Shown: positions 25,001 through 34,070 of the stretch, piece by piece
How positions within the stretch are numbered: position 1 is the stretch's first letter
How the letters are laid out: each line of letters opens with the position of its first letter
IMG/VR virus record: IMGVR_UViG_3300044797_000101
Coordinates: 1 to 64,000 of that record
Reading direction: 5' to 3' (one strand)
DNA length: 64,000 nt
Source of the DNA: a virus
Program-made: the position numbers and the translations under genes
Notes under the pieces: generated by a model
Databases searched by the model: none
Seen by the model: only the letters and a program-made list of their open reading frames with translations
Told to the model about the DNA's origin: nothing

Positions 25001-28000
25001 TTAGATTGCTTTGTTAACAGAAGCTGGATCAGTCATTACTACATATTTACCAACAGTACTATCCCACTGCCACTTCTGTCCTGCGGGAAGTGGCGAGGTT
25101 GGAGCCTGTGTAGGACTTTCTAAATTATTATCATCAGTAGGTTGAACGTTCTGAATCAAAGGAGCTGTTGTAGCTGGGGTTGTTGAAGGAACAGTTGCAT
25201 TAGGATCATTTGTAACAACGGTTTCAGACGTTTCATCTGTTGCAGTATCTGCATGCTTTTCAGTTTCACTATTCTTTGTTTCCCATTCTTGAGCAAATTG
25301 AGGATAATTATCTTGAATATAGAATTCAAGACTGATATTTGGTTCATCCTGAAATTCTGTTGCCTCAGATTGCGTGAGAGCCAACTCATCAACGTCATTG
25401 CCACCGGACCATTCTTTAAAAGCATCAAAATCAAAACCAGGAGGAAGCATTATACCTTTATATGAAATCCATTCTGGTGCAGCGGCTGTTTTATCAGAAA
25501 TTGATCTTTTAAATTTCTTACAATCACAATCTTCAAATGAACACTCATCGTCATCAGTATGATCTTTCCACATATGTCCACAACTGCATCGAGTAACTGG
25601 TGTTTCACCAGCTGCTTCTTTCTCAATATCCTCTACAATCTCTTTATGCTCTGGTTCTGCTTTCTCATGCTCATTAAGCTTAGGAGTAATACCACATTCT
25701 TCCTCAAGCTTCCAAAGCTTATTCTCTAATTCTTCAATCATCTTATGTTCTGCACTTTCATCTCCACCAAGCTGCTCTTCAAGTAAAGCAATACCATGTG
25801 TGATATCTTCGAATAAAGCTGGAAGATCCATTGGTGCTTCTTCACCAGCTGTCTTAATAGCAGGAGCTGTTTGAATTCTTTCTTGAACTTCAGACATGCG
25901 TCCGCGCATATCAGTGATATGATCTGTCAATGATTGATATGGATTAGCCAATGTTTCAGCAAGAACATTTCTGCTGAAAGGACGAATCGCACCATTATGT
26001 TTAAAATATTCTACTTGACGAAGACGCTTTACCGCTTCACCTTTGGACTTATATGGTCCACCTAAATTTTTGCCTTTCTCACTAAGTACATGCCATCCAT
26101 CTTTCTGATGAACAACGCGCGCCACCTTATTTAGAGAACCATAAATACCTTTTCCCTCAGCGCAAGACTTGCAATATGGTTTTCCTTTCTGATCAACACC
26201 TTTGCCATTTATAATCTCATTTCCGCAAAGAGCGCATTTTAAAGATGCTTTTGTATCATTTTTAGAAGAAAATTCTTGACCGCACTGCTCACATTTAAAA
26301 TGTTTTCTATTTCCTAATATTCCTAAGAACCTGCCAAAGCCGAAGCAAATAGGGCATTCGTTAGGTTCATCATTCATACGATATTCAGCTGTTTTTTCTG
26401 ATTTAACAGGATTTGGTTTACCGCAATTTGTACAATAATCTAATATCCCAGGATACCAATATCCGCAATCAGAGCATTCACCAGCTGGATATTTTTGCTG
26501 GCCAATGGCTGTTTTTTCATTCGATACACATTTAGAATTTTTACAGATACAATTATCTGTATCACACATTTCATGATGACCAGCTTCACATTTAGTACAA
26601 ACTGACATTTCTTTTGGCATATCAGCTTTAGCTTTCAATGAAGATGTAACACCCAATGCTTTGTATACTTCATCTTGCTCTTTAGAACCTAAAGCATTCC
26701 AATGCCGTTTAAACATTACCCATGCCATCTCTTGTACATCGTCATCTGAAGGTCCATTCATAGGATCAAAAGGAGGTGGAGTCATGTTAGCATCACCACG
26801 TTGAGGAAGTATTTGTTTAGGAAGTGCTGTTTCTAAAGCTTGTTTTTCATTGCTAGCTTTATCTAACCAATTCTCATTAACTTCTTGTGTAGTACCGTCG
26901 TTAAATTTAAGTACACATGTCCATCCATATTTTTTAGTATCACCAGTTGCTCTAACAAGTGCAACTGTAGCTTCTTCACCTTTACGTGATCCGTCATTAA
27001 ATACTACCATATCACCTATATTAAACTTTGGAACTACTCTATGTGTACCTTTAGGTGTGTACAAATTATTATTGACTGCAGTTTTCTGGACAGCGAAACG
27101 TCCACAAGTAGGGCAAGTTTCACCCTCTGCACCTTCAAATGTTCCATGACAATCAGCGCATTCTTTAGCAGCTGCTTTCTTAACATCCTCTTTAGCTCTA
27201 CATTCTTTACAATATTCTTGTGATAATGAGTAGCTATCAAACTTTTTTCCACATGAAGAGCAAGTTCTTGGTTCAAATGTAGCTGTTTTTCTCTCTTTCA
27301 TCTCAGTGGCATAACCGCCACATTCTGGACAAGAGCCATGACCTGGAATACCAACACCTTTACATTTTGGACATGTAACTTCTGATTCTAAATCATTTAG
27401 GGATTCAGGTGTTGCTGGTGGGCGATTGCCTTCCATCAATTCAGCTGAGCTAACCCACATTGGTCCACCCTCTGTACAATCTAACAGGGTCTCTGATCCT
27501 GAATGTCCCAGTACCTTGTCTGAATGCCCATTATGATTCACAGGTTGACTTTCTAGTGCCGTTAGCTGGATCTTGGATGAACTACACCATCCGCGGACAC
27601 CATGCTCAATACTGGCAAATTTGACACGTCTAGCGGCTTTGTCTTCAGCCATAATAAAGATCGTAGAGCCAGCATCTAGATGAGCTATCTTCTCAACTAG
27701 TTTTGCCTTCTTCATATTTCGAGTGAGCTCGATCTCTGAGCAAAACTCTAATTGCTTCTTATTCATTGGCTGGCTATCTTTGCCCTTGATATTAAATAGT
27801 TTTTTTCCATCAGCGCTAATATCGTACCCTTCTGTTACAGGGGTCGCCAATAGTTCGCGCTTTAGGACATTCAATTTTGTAGCAGAGGTAACAGGCGCAT
27901 TATCTAGGTCTGCTTTAATTTTAAAATATTCATCTTTCAATGCTTTAACCTGAATGATCTCATCATGTAAATGAAGAGTCTTATTAGAAGCAATCTTAAC

Positions 28001-28054
28001 AAGTTTGTCAATAATCTGTTCAATATGGTTTAATTTAGCTTCTTTATCAATCAT
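25001..28054 (-). CDS. Giant modular zinc-ribbon virion polyprotein
   Basis: 1017 residues. N-terminal helical region (1-125), then a beta-rich stretch. At least seven zinc sites follow: CPKCKG...CPECGG (228-246), CSSCGKK...CKEC (265-285), CADCHG...CPTCG (299-318), 486-505, 527-544, 567-592, and CALCGNE...CKSC (607-631). An SH3-like segment lies at 343-397. Residues 640-690 hold HVLSEKGKNLGGPYKSKGEA, a short domain recurrent in phage virion proteins. Residues 823-848 carry CSCGHMWKDH...CDCKKF, the same knuckle as the small DNLxYLE proteins. Linkers contain VQKTA, NEKTA, SEKTA, AIKTAG, IEKEAAG and DKTAAA. Function unknown. Confidence 0.8.
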   Translation of the reverse strand: MIDKEAKLNHIEQIIDKLVKIASNKTLHLHDEIIQVKALKDEYFKIKADLDNAPVTSATKLNVLKRELLATPVTEGYDISADGKKLFNIKGKDSQPMNKKQLEFCSEIELTRNMKKAKLVEKIAHLDAGSTIFIMAEDKAARRVKFASIEHGVRGWCSSSKIQLTALESQPVNHNGHSDKVLGHSGSETLLDCTEGGPMWVSSAELMEGNRPPATPESLNDLESEVTCPKCKGVGIPGHGSCPECGGYATEMKERKTATFEPRTCSSCGKKFDSYSLSQEYCKECRAKEDVKKAAAKECADCHGTFEGAEGETCPTCGRFAVQKTAVNNNLYTPKGTHRVVPKFNIGDMVVFNDGSRKGEEATVALVRATGDTKKYGWTCVLKFNDGTTQEVNENWLDKASNEKQALETALPKQILPQRGDANMTPPPFDPMNGPSDDDVQEMAWVMFKRHWNALGSKEQDEVYKALGVTSSLKAKADMPKEMSVCTKCEAGHHEMCDTDNCICKNSKCVSNEKTAIGQQKYPAGECSDCGYWYPGILDYCTNCGKPNPVKSEKTAEYRMNDEPNECPICFGFGRFLGILGNRKHFKCEQCGQEFSSKNDTKASLKCALCGNEIINGKGVDQKGKPYCKSCAEGKGIYGSLNKVARVVHQKDGWHVLSEKGKNLGGPYKSKGEAVKRLRQVEYFKHNGAIRPFSRNVLAETLANPYQSLTDHITDMRGRMSEVQERIQTAPAIKTAGEEAPMDLPALFEDITHGIALLEEQLGGDESAEHKMIEELENKLWKLEEECGITPKLNEHEKAEPEHKEIVEDIEKEAAGETPVTRCSCGHMWKDHTDDDECSFEDCDCKKFKRSISDKTAAAPEWISYKGIMLPPGFDFDAFKEWSGGNDVDELALTQSEATEFQDEPNISLEFYIQDNYPQFAQEWETKNSETEKHADTATDETSETVVTNDPNATVPSTTPATTAPLIQNVQPTDDNNLESPTQAPTSPLPAGQKWQWDSTVGKYVVMTDPASVNKAI

Positions 28055-28066
28055 TTTAATATCCTC

Positions 28067-28519
28067 TTATTTTAATCCAGCTTCTACCAAGATCTTTTCA
28101 TAAAATTTGGTTGCTTCTTTAGGAGTACAATTGTGCTGCTTACTACTGTTTTCTGGGTGTGTCAAATATTGTAAGTTCCAACTAACATGCAAGCCTGAAA
28201 CCTTCTTACCTTGTAAAGGAATTATATGATCAACAGTTAAATCTTTAGGTTTATTTAAATAAAATTCTTTTATTCCTTCTTGTCCCCAAGATACTTCGCG
28301 TAAACCACGTTTAGCATTCGCACGTAACTTTGTTAATACTACAATGTCTGGATTTCTTTTTTTATACTCTTTATGCTGTACTTTTATTTCATCAACATGC
28401 TGATTATTATATTTATTATGTCTAGCTAAAATTTTGGCTTTATTAGCTTCATAATATCTTTTTTGATATTCTTTAATATAATCTTTATTTTGCTTAATCC
28501 ATCTATCTATATCAAACAT
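28067..28519 (-). CDS. HNH endonuclease (second family)
   Basis: 150 residues from the ATG at 28519. The N-terminal half is a basic helical region, and the nuclease core is LTVDHIIPLQGKKVSGLHVSWNLQYLTHPENSSK, a typical HNH signature (His-Ile, Gly-Leu-His, Asn-Leu). It lacks the GSAV/YIESKF signature of the three paralogues in this window, so it was acquired separately. Confidence 0.88.
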   Translation of the reverse strand: MFDIDRWIKQNKDYIKEYQKRYYEANKAKILARHNKYNNQHVDEIKVQHKEYKKRNPDIVVLTKLRANAKRGLREVSWGQEGIKEFYLNKPKDLTVDHIIPLQGKKVSGLHVSWNLQYLTHPENSSKQHNCTPKEATKFYEKILVEAGLK

Positions 28520-28523
28520 AAAA

Positions 28524-30239
28524 TTATCTAGCTGGTTCAGCCTGTTCAGATTCAAATTCAGAATCAACATCATCTTTTCCTTCTGTAATACCTTGAGCTT
28601 GCGCTGGGGAATGATCCATAATTGTTAGGTGTTCTGCGTTCTGAGCTCCAGCGATCTTAGTTAAACGTGAAGGATCAACGCCTCGATAAATAACCCCTTT
28701 GTAGGTATTCTCTTGAACGTCAACAGTTCCATCAGCATTCACAACCTTAATAAAACCTTCTGCTCCTTCAATCTTATCAACAATTTTATCGCCCACTTTT
28801 AATGGAACGCTTACATTCTCAGCTGCACCTTCTTTCTGATTATTTGTCTCATTGATAGTTTTCCATTCAGCAAGCCATTGATCAAATTCAGGTTGCAATA
28901 CTGGACGCCATTCTGGCATACCTGAGTACTTCAATTCAAATGTACCATTCTCTGGTTGTTTCATTCGAACATTTGTATCATTAATTTTAAGAGGAACATG
29001 CTGCTGAAAACGACCATTCGTCAAATCATATACAGTTGCTTCATATCCATGACCGGAGGTTGCCTTTGTGATTTGACGAATTAATTCAGGACCTCCGCTA
29101 GCTTTTTTTCCTAATTCTCGATTACGCAACGCGATTTGACATTTATGAGAACAGGTCTTAAATTTAGTATCACCTGTGTCGTTTCCACAATTAGTACATT
29201 TACCACCTGATGCTTGAACATCATTGTTACCAAACTTCTCAGCAATGGCTTTCTCAAGATCTACAATCTTCTGATCTAGACGAGCAGTCCAGGAATGATT
29301 GCCTTGAGCATAATGTGCTTCGCGCTCTTCTTTTAAATCCTTAAGAAGAGATTCATAATTGCCTTTCAAATCACCTTGTTTCTCAGTATTACTTTCACAA
29401 TTCTTACAAATTGGTTCTGCTTGAGGTTGCGGAGCAGCAACTGGCTCTTCAGCTTTCTTTTTAAGATCATGCATATAGTATCCGCCGTATTCACCATGTT
29501 TCTCTTTGATTGGTCCATCCATCCACTTAACGTAAACAAGAGGATCGCCATTGATACCAGAAGGACGCATAACATGTCCCCAAGAACCTGTAGCTCCACG
29601 AATAGGTTCAACCTTATCATCCACTGCAAATTTTTCTAATTCAGCCTTTGGTTCTTGATCACTAATAATATGAGGAGCAATCTTAGGATCTTTCTCAACA
29701 CGATCTACGATATCATCGTGCTTCTTTACAGAATCAGGAACAATAACACCGGGAGCAAGCTTAGGATCAGTTTCAACTTTCTTCACTACATTTGGATCAA
29801 CCGCAGCAACAGTCTTATCAAGCTTCTGACCTGGATTTGTAGGAGCTATATCAGAAGCATGCGTAAATTCCATATGCTGCTGTAATGCTGCTTGATCATT
29901 AAATGTTATACCACCGCAAAGAGGACAATTTACTTTCTGATCATCTGGGGTTGCTTCTGGTTGACCAGGTTGACTTGGGGTAACAGCATTAGGTGCAGTT
30001 GCACCAATATTGCCTGCCATAGGAACAGCAACTGCTTCTACCTCTTGAGGTTTTTCAGCTTTGGCTTTCGCACGTTGTTCTTTCTTTTCCTGCTTTTCCT
30101 TAAGCATGTCTTTGAGATTCTTAATGGTATCTGTAATCTCTTTAATTAAAGCAGGTTTAACCTTTGATGCGTCCATTTCTTTTAGACGTTTCTCAAGGTT
30201 ACGAATCTGTGTAGGAAGGCCAGCTGTCTTGTCGATCAT
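28524..30239 (-). CDS. Modular zinc-finger virion protein
   Basis: 571 residues. An N-terminal coiled coil (RNLEKRLKEMDASKVK...EKQEKKEQRAKAKAE) is followed by a C2H2-type finger (CPLCGG...HMEFTHA). A KOW/SH3-like segment (VDDKVEPIRGATGSWGHVM) comes next, then CKNC, a ribbon CTNCGNDTGDTKF..CSHKC, and a second SH3-like segment (LKVGDKIVDKIEGAEGF). Processing-type motifs: IDKTAG at the N-terminus and GKKASGG. The last residues are acidic. Confidence 0.75.
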   Translation of the reverse strand: MIDKTAGLPTQIRNLEKRLKEMDASKVKPALIKEITDTIKNLKDMLKEKQEKKEQRAKAKAEKPQEVEAVAVPMAGNIGATAPNAVTPSQPGQPEATPDDQKVNCPLCGGITFNDQAALQQHMEFTHASDIAPTNPGQKLDKTVAAVDPNVVKKVETDPKLAPGVIVPDSVKKHDDIVDRVEKDPKIAPHIISDQEPKAELEKFAVDDKVEPIRGATGSWGHVMRPSGINGDPLVYVKWMDGPIKEKHGEYGGYYMHDLKKKAEEPVAAPQPQAEPICKNCESNTEKQGDLKGNYESLLKDLKEEREAHYAQGNHSWTARLDQKIVDLEKAIAEKFGNNDVQASGGKCTNCGNDTGDTKFKTCSHKCQIALRNRELGKKASGGPELIRQITKATSGHGYEATVYDLTNGRFQQHVPLKINDTNVRMKQPENGTFELKYSGMPEWRPVLQPEFDQWLAEWKTINETNNQKEGAAENVSVPLKVGDKIVDKIEGAEGFIKVVNADGTVDVQENTYKGVIYRGVDPSRLTKIAGAQNAEHLTIMDHSPAQAQGITEGKDDVDSEFESEQAEPAR

Positions 30240-30257
30240 GTTATTTTACCTCTTGAA

Positions 30258-30440
30258 TCATAATATTTTTACTATATCTCGTAAATGAAACGTTTCTACG
30301 CTATTATCAATAATATTTTCAGCGATTGCAACGGTTGCACATGGGTAGGATTTAATAGATCTTATAATGTATCTTTGGCCATCTTTTTCGATGACATCAT
30401 TAATATCAAGTTCTGTATTATTTTTGTCACGATAGCACAT
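30258..30440 (-). CDS. Small hypothetical beta-rich protein
   Basis: 60 residues from the ATG at 30440, preceded by GAGG at eight bases. The pattern DINDVIEKDGQRYIIRSIKS suggests a small SH3/PRC-like beta barrel. No tail motif and no Cys pair. Function unknown. Confidence 0.65.
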   Translation of the reverse strand: MCYRDKNNTELDINDVIEKDGQRYIIRSIKSYPCATVAIAENIIDNSVETFHLRDIVKIL

Positions 30441-30477
30441 TGTAAGAACCTCAACTCTGAGACTTCCTAACAACGTG

Positions 30478-32760
30478 TTACTTTAATAGATCTCGTATCC
30501 AAGAAGCTGCGAAGTTTAGAGGTTTTAAAGAAGCTTTTTCTTCTGCAGGAGCTGGTGCTGCTGGTGTGGCATCAACGGGAGCTTTTTTATCTGCATCGTC
30601 ATCTTTATCAAACATTGAAGAATCTGATTCATCTTTCTTTTCATCTTTTTTAGATGTACTAAAATTTCGTGGTTCATCTGGAGAAGCACCACCACCGCCA
30701 CCACCAGAACCTTCACCTTTTCCACCTTCACCTGCACTACCAGGACCATCACCGCTGGCAACATCACCTGCGTCTGTAGTTCCACCAACGTTGCTTATAT
30801 TAATTGTAATTGGCTCACCTTTCTCACCATCACTGTTTGAACCTGTTCCGCTATTACCAGAAATGGTTACATTTACAGTACCAGCTCCACCAGTAGATGC
30901 TCCACCTGTTGCTGCACCGCCGGTTCCTGCGCCACCAATTCCGCTACCAACACCACCGGTTGAAGCACCACCGGGACTTGATCCGCCTGTTTCTGTATTT
31001 GTTCGAGTTGGGGAAGTTGTATCACCAGTTGAAGCTGCTGGTGCTGGAGGAACAACCGCTGCTGCGGCAGGAGCTGCGACTGGAGCTGCTGGTGCAACAA
31101 CTGCTGCTGGAGCAACTGCAGGTTCTGCTTTAGGTGCTGCATCTGCGGGAGCTTTATCTTTATCTTCGTCTTTATCAGCAGGAGCAACTGGAGCAGCTGC
31201 AGTTTTAAGGGAAGCTGATTTAATAGTTCCTGTAGTAATCTCTTCTTCTGATTCTTTGATATTAGTAGGTTGATCAACACGAGCAATAACTTCATTGCCT
31301 TGTTCATCAGTTGTTACAGCCCAAGGACTCTTAACTTCAGCGGTTTTAGAGAGCTCCGCAACTTTCTTAATTACTTCCTCTTTGGAAGCATGAGATTTGA
31401 TCTCATCTTTCTTCTGTTGAAGTTTATCAACCTGATCAAGATGATCTACGTATTCTGATTTATCTTTAATTGGATTTAGCTCTTTCATCTTCATACGAAG
31501 ACGTTTAAGCTTATGTGAATCTGTTTCAGCTTCTGTTTCTAAACTTGCTTTTGCATATGTTAAACCGCAAGCTTCACATGCCATATGTTCTTTCTGACCG
31601 TTATTAAGATCTTTACCCATAGATGCACAAACTGGGCAACCTGACGCAATCTTATTGAATTGAAATTTTAAGAATGAAACAGCCATTGGAACACCAGCAT
31701 GTTCATACTGCTGTTCATCTGGAGTCCATTCACCTTCGTCACTAAAATCATTCAACATTGACTGCATCTCGCTAACAGGCATATACTGCATCAAAAGATC
31801 TAGAATAACTTCTTCGCCACCACCTTCACACATCTGCTTAAAGGCTTCGCGAATAACGTTCTCATCTAAAGGTTGAGGAGCAACTTTATCAGCATCCATA
31901 ATAGAAATGTTATCAGCATTTTTCTTTATATGCTTAACTGTACCGTCTGGACCTTTTTGAGCTCCGCAATTTGCGCAAGATAAGCCTGTTGGATCTGAGA
32001 GAATCATATCTCCTGCACCACATTCACCAGAAGCAGTTTTTATAGAAGCTTCTTTGCTTGTACCAGCTACGATATCTTTCTGAAGTACTCCAGCTTCCTG
32101 GGTTACTTCTTTACGTTCATCGGCTTCGCGACCATTACCTGGGATTGCTTTCTCAGCATCTTTAGGCAATTTGAATTTATCTTCGGAAGGATGTTCAAAG
32201 TCATGCGCCTTCTCAGGAACATCAGTACGGAATAAATCTTTTTCTTTGACTTCTGCTGGTACTGCATCTTTTGTAAATTGTTTGAAAGCCTTCTGCCAGT
32301 CAAGCATTGTAGCATCAGGAATGAGCTCAAGCAGAGCCTTCTCTGCTTTCTCGCGTGAGGAAGCTACTTCTGCTTTCGCTTTCTCTTTCAATTCATAGAA
32401 CATCTCGCTTGTATTCTGCGCTTTATGACCACGCGCTTCAGCCAACATCTCGGCTAGAGCATAGTCAGAAAGGCTTGATACATCGCGTTTATAATCACGA
32501 TTCATAACTTCTTCAGGAGTTACACCATCGGCGATAACATCATCTAGAGCAGCTGTTTTACCAAGAGTCATTGCCTCTTGTTTTAGCTTCTCACGATATT
32601 CGGCTTCAACAGTGACAGGATCAAGATCTAATACATCATTAACCCAAGGATGAGCTACGACCTTACGATCAAAATGATCTTGTTTATCAGTTCCCTGACT
32701 TTCCATAGCCTCTTTAGAAATTTTATTTCCCATCATATTATCAAGCCATTCTTTTGCCAT
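30478..32760 (-). CDS. Modular virion polyprotein with Ala/Pro and Gly-rich low-complexity region
   Basis: 760 residues. Residues 1-230 are helical and charged. A zinc ribbon (CGAGDM...CANCG) lies near 250-270, another (CPVCASMG...CEACG) near 380-400, then a coiled coil (KLKRLRMKMKELNPI). From about residue 510 the sequence is Ala/Pro-rich, then Gly/Ser/Thr-rich with repeated GGAxTGG units, then acidic, ending in FAASWIRDLLK, a possible amphipathic capsid-binding helix. Lys-Thr-Ala motifs: LGKTAA, SIKTASG, LSKTAE and SLKTAAAP. It is the first large gene of the block. Confidence 0.78.
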   Translation of the reverse strand: MAKEWLDNMMGNKISKEAMESQGTDKQDHFDRKVVAHPWVNDVLDLDPVTVEAEYREKLKQEAMTLGKTAALDDVIADGVTPEEVMNRDYKRDVSSLSDYALAEMLAEARGHKAQNTSEMFYELKEKAKAEVASSREKAEKALLELIPDATMLDWQKAFKQFTKDAVPAEVKEKDLFRTDVPEKAHDFEHPSEDKFKLPKDAEKAIPGNGREADERKEVTQEAGVLQKDIVAGTSKEASIKTASGECGAGDMILSDPTGLSCANCGAQKGPDGTVKHIKKNADNISIMDADKVAPQPLDENVIREAFKQMCEGGGEEVILDLLMQYMPVSEMQSMLNDFSDEGEWTPDEQQYEHAGVPMAVSFLKFQFNKIASGCPVCASMGKDLNNGQKEHMACEACGLTYAKASLETEAETDSHKLKRLRMKMKELNPIKDKSEYVDHLDQVDKLQQKKDEIKSHASKEEVIKKVAELSKTAEVKSPWAVTTDEQGNEVIARVDQPTNIKESEEEITTGTIKSASLKTAAAPVAPADKDEDKDKAPADAAPKAEPAVAPAAVVAPAAPVAAPAAAAVVPPAPAASTGDTTSPTRTNTETGGSSPGGASTGGVGSGIGGAGTGGAATGGASTGGAGTVNVTISGNSGTGSNSDGEKGEPITINISNVGGTTDAGDVASGDGPGSAGEGGKGEGSGGGGGGASPDEPRNFSTSKKDEKKDESDSSMFDKDDDADKKAPVDATPAAPAPAEEKASLKPLNFAASWIRDLLK
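30540..31215 (-). repeat. Ala/Pro then Gly/Thr-rich low-complexity coding repeat
   Basis: Within the 30478-32760 gene: an APAAxVAPA-type stretch followed by short GGA-[ST/G]-TGG repeats (collagen-like in glycine density but not a strict Gly-X-Y pattern) and a GEGGKGEGSGGGGGG run. It creates a long opposite-strand open frame that is not a gene. Confidence 0.8.
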
Positions 32761-32777
32761 TGTAATTCTCCTTAAAT

Positions 32778-32924
32778 TTATTCCTCAGCTGTTAAGCCAA
32801 AATCGTTACATTTAGCGCAATTAGTACATGCGTAACCTGTGTACTCAACGTAGTGTAGATGATATTTAACATCACACCCACACCAACAAGTTTTTATCTT
32901 TAATTCTTTTGGAGTTTTTTTCAC
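32778..32924 (-). CDS. Small zinc-knuckle protein without tail
   Basis: 48 residues from a GTG at 32924 that overlaps the preceding stop. Cys pattern CWCGCDVKYHLH...CTNCAKC resembles the knuckle of the tail family, but the tail is absent and the protein ends LTAEE. Confidence 0.65.
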   Translation of the reverse strand: MKKTPKELKIKTCWCGCDVKYHLHYVEYTGYACTNCAKCNDFGLTAEE

Positions 32925-33097
32925 TTCTTATCCCAGTCAAAAGACAAGTCAGCATCATCCAGTTCAGCTTCTTCCAAAGCTTTCTGAATTTCTTGCTTAT
33001 TGTTTTGTCGTTGGTAGTCTGTTTTGACCTTATGGATTTTTGTGTTTGGATCGAAATCTTTTGGAAACGATTTTCTGATCTTAATCTCATCTTTCAT
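32921..33097 (-). CDS. Small charged protein
   Basis: 58 residues, Lys/Asp-rich, ending in an acidic helix (EEAELDDADLSFDWDKK). It is the first gene downstream of promoter-like copy 3, and the AGTAGATAACAAT 13-mer abuts its ATG. Function unknown. Confidence 0.65.
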   Translation of the reverse strand: MKDEIKIRKSFPKDFDPNTKIHKVKTDYQRQNNKQEIQKALEEAELDDADLSFDWDKK

Positions 33098-33123
33098 ATT
33101 GTTATCTACTAATAAAGCAAAAT

Positions 33124-33171
33124 TAGAACGTAGAACTCCTATTAATACATCAAAATATTATACTTTTCTAC
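33124..33171 (-). promoter_or_regulatory. Repeated promoter-like element, copy 3
   Basis: On the minus strand: GAAAAGTATAATATTTTGA, then TGTATTAATAGGAGTTC, then TACGTTCTA. Lies between the stop of the ClpP-like gene 33189-33815 and the ATG at 33097. Confidence 0.7.
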
Positions 33172-33188
33172 TTGACAATGATTGTTAT

Positions 33189-33815
33189 CTACTTATGTTT
33201 ACGCTTCACAGCAGGTTTTACAATCTCGTGAACAATACCAGCTTTTAAAGCATCTTCAGGAAAATAATAATAGTTTAATCCAGTATTCAACATAACGAAC
33301 CAATCCTTTTTAGGGAGATTAGTTCTAGAGGCATACCAAACAGACCATCTCTCAAAGTAACGTCTATGAAGATCAGATTCTGTCATAATCTGAGGAAGGG
33401 TTTGATATTCGAATCGAGAAGATCCAGAATGCATCATTAGGATTGTATTAGGGTAAACAACACGTTTATCCCCAGCAAGAAAGATATCAAAGGCAGCAGA
33501 CATTGCTTGACCTAGGGCAATTGTAGTAACTTGAGCCTTGCATGTAAGGATAGCGTCTACAACCATTTGACCATCTTCAACTGAACCACCAGGAGAATTA
33601 ATTATAATTTTAATGGGTTTATTAGAATTACCCATACGCCCAAGAGGAAGTACAATACGTTCTATAACGCTCTTGTCAATTACGCCATTATATAGAATTG
33701 TACGATCTTTTAAAAGGGCTTTATATGTCTCGACCTCAAACTCAGAAAACGGATTAAACTGATTAGATGCTTGCTCTTCATCTTCATCATCGTGTGTTTG
33801 GTCTTGAGGTTTCAT
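33189..33815 (-). CDS. ClpP-like serine peptidase (second copy)
   Basis: 208 residues with an acidic N-terminal extension of about 25 residues. The ClpP/crotonase fold is shown by IIINSPGGSVEDG, GQAMSAAF (catalytic Ser106) and ILMMHS (His129). The aspartate is not obvious. It differs clearly from the copy at 43649, being more divergent after the histidine with an aromatic-rich segment (YFERWSVWYASR). In the known family ClpP forms a tetradecameric chamber with an unfoldase. None is encoded in the window. Confidence 0.87.
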   Translation of the reverse strand: MKPQDQTHDDEDEEQASNQFNPFSEFEVETYKALLKDRTILYNGVIDKSVIERIVLPLGRMGNSNKPIKIIINSPGGSVEDGQMVVDAILTCKAQVTTIALGQAMSAAFDIFLAGDKRVVYPNTILMMHSGSSRFEYQTLPQIMTESDLHRRYFERWSVWYASRTNLPKKDWFVMLNTGLNYYYFPEDALKAGIVHEIVKPAVKRKHK

Positions 33816-33963
33816 CGTGTTTCTCCTTTTTGCTTAAGACGAACTCTAAATACTCTAAATTGTCAGACGGTTTGCAATCTTCAATTCCACCCCATTCAGC
33901 AACATGTCGATTATCTGGAAGAAATGGAACACCACATCTACAATAGCTTTTGTACTTTTTCAT
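33787..33963 (-). CDS. Small protein, tail SDNLEYLE
   Basis: 58 residues. A reduced zinc site (CRCGVPFLPDNRH, one later Cys), then CKPSDNLEYLEFVLSKKEKH. The C-terminus runs 29 bases into the ClpP-like gene downstream. Confidence 0.8.
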   Translation of the reverse strand: MKKYKSYCRCGVPFLPDNRHVAEWGGIEDCKPSDNLEYLEFVLSKKEKHDETSRPNTR

Positions 33964-34070
33964 TTACTTCTGTGATTCAAATAATTACACTCAACACATC
34001 GATATTCTTGCTCACTCACTTGCACTGCAACCCCATTACAAAGCATACAACGTGTATTAGACGATTCCAT
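33960..34070 (-). CDS. Mini zinc-ribbon protein
   Basis: 36 residues, two CxxC pairs (CMLC and CVEC) 15 residues apart, a minimal zinc ribbon. The stop overlaps the next start as ATGA. No tail. Confidence 0.65.
   Translation of the reverse strand: MESSNTRCMLCNGVAVQVSEQEYRCVECNYLNHRSK

Noticed and set aside
30566-31273. A 235-codon plus-strand open frame rich in Pro/Ala/Ser
   Set aside because: It is the complement of the low-complexity Ala/Gly repeat of the minus-strand gene. It has no ribosome site, and no other plus-strand gene exists in the window.
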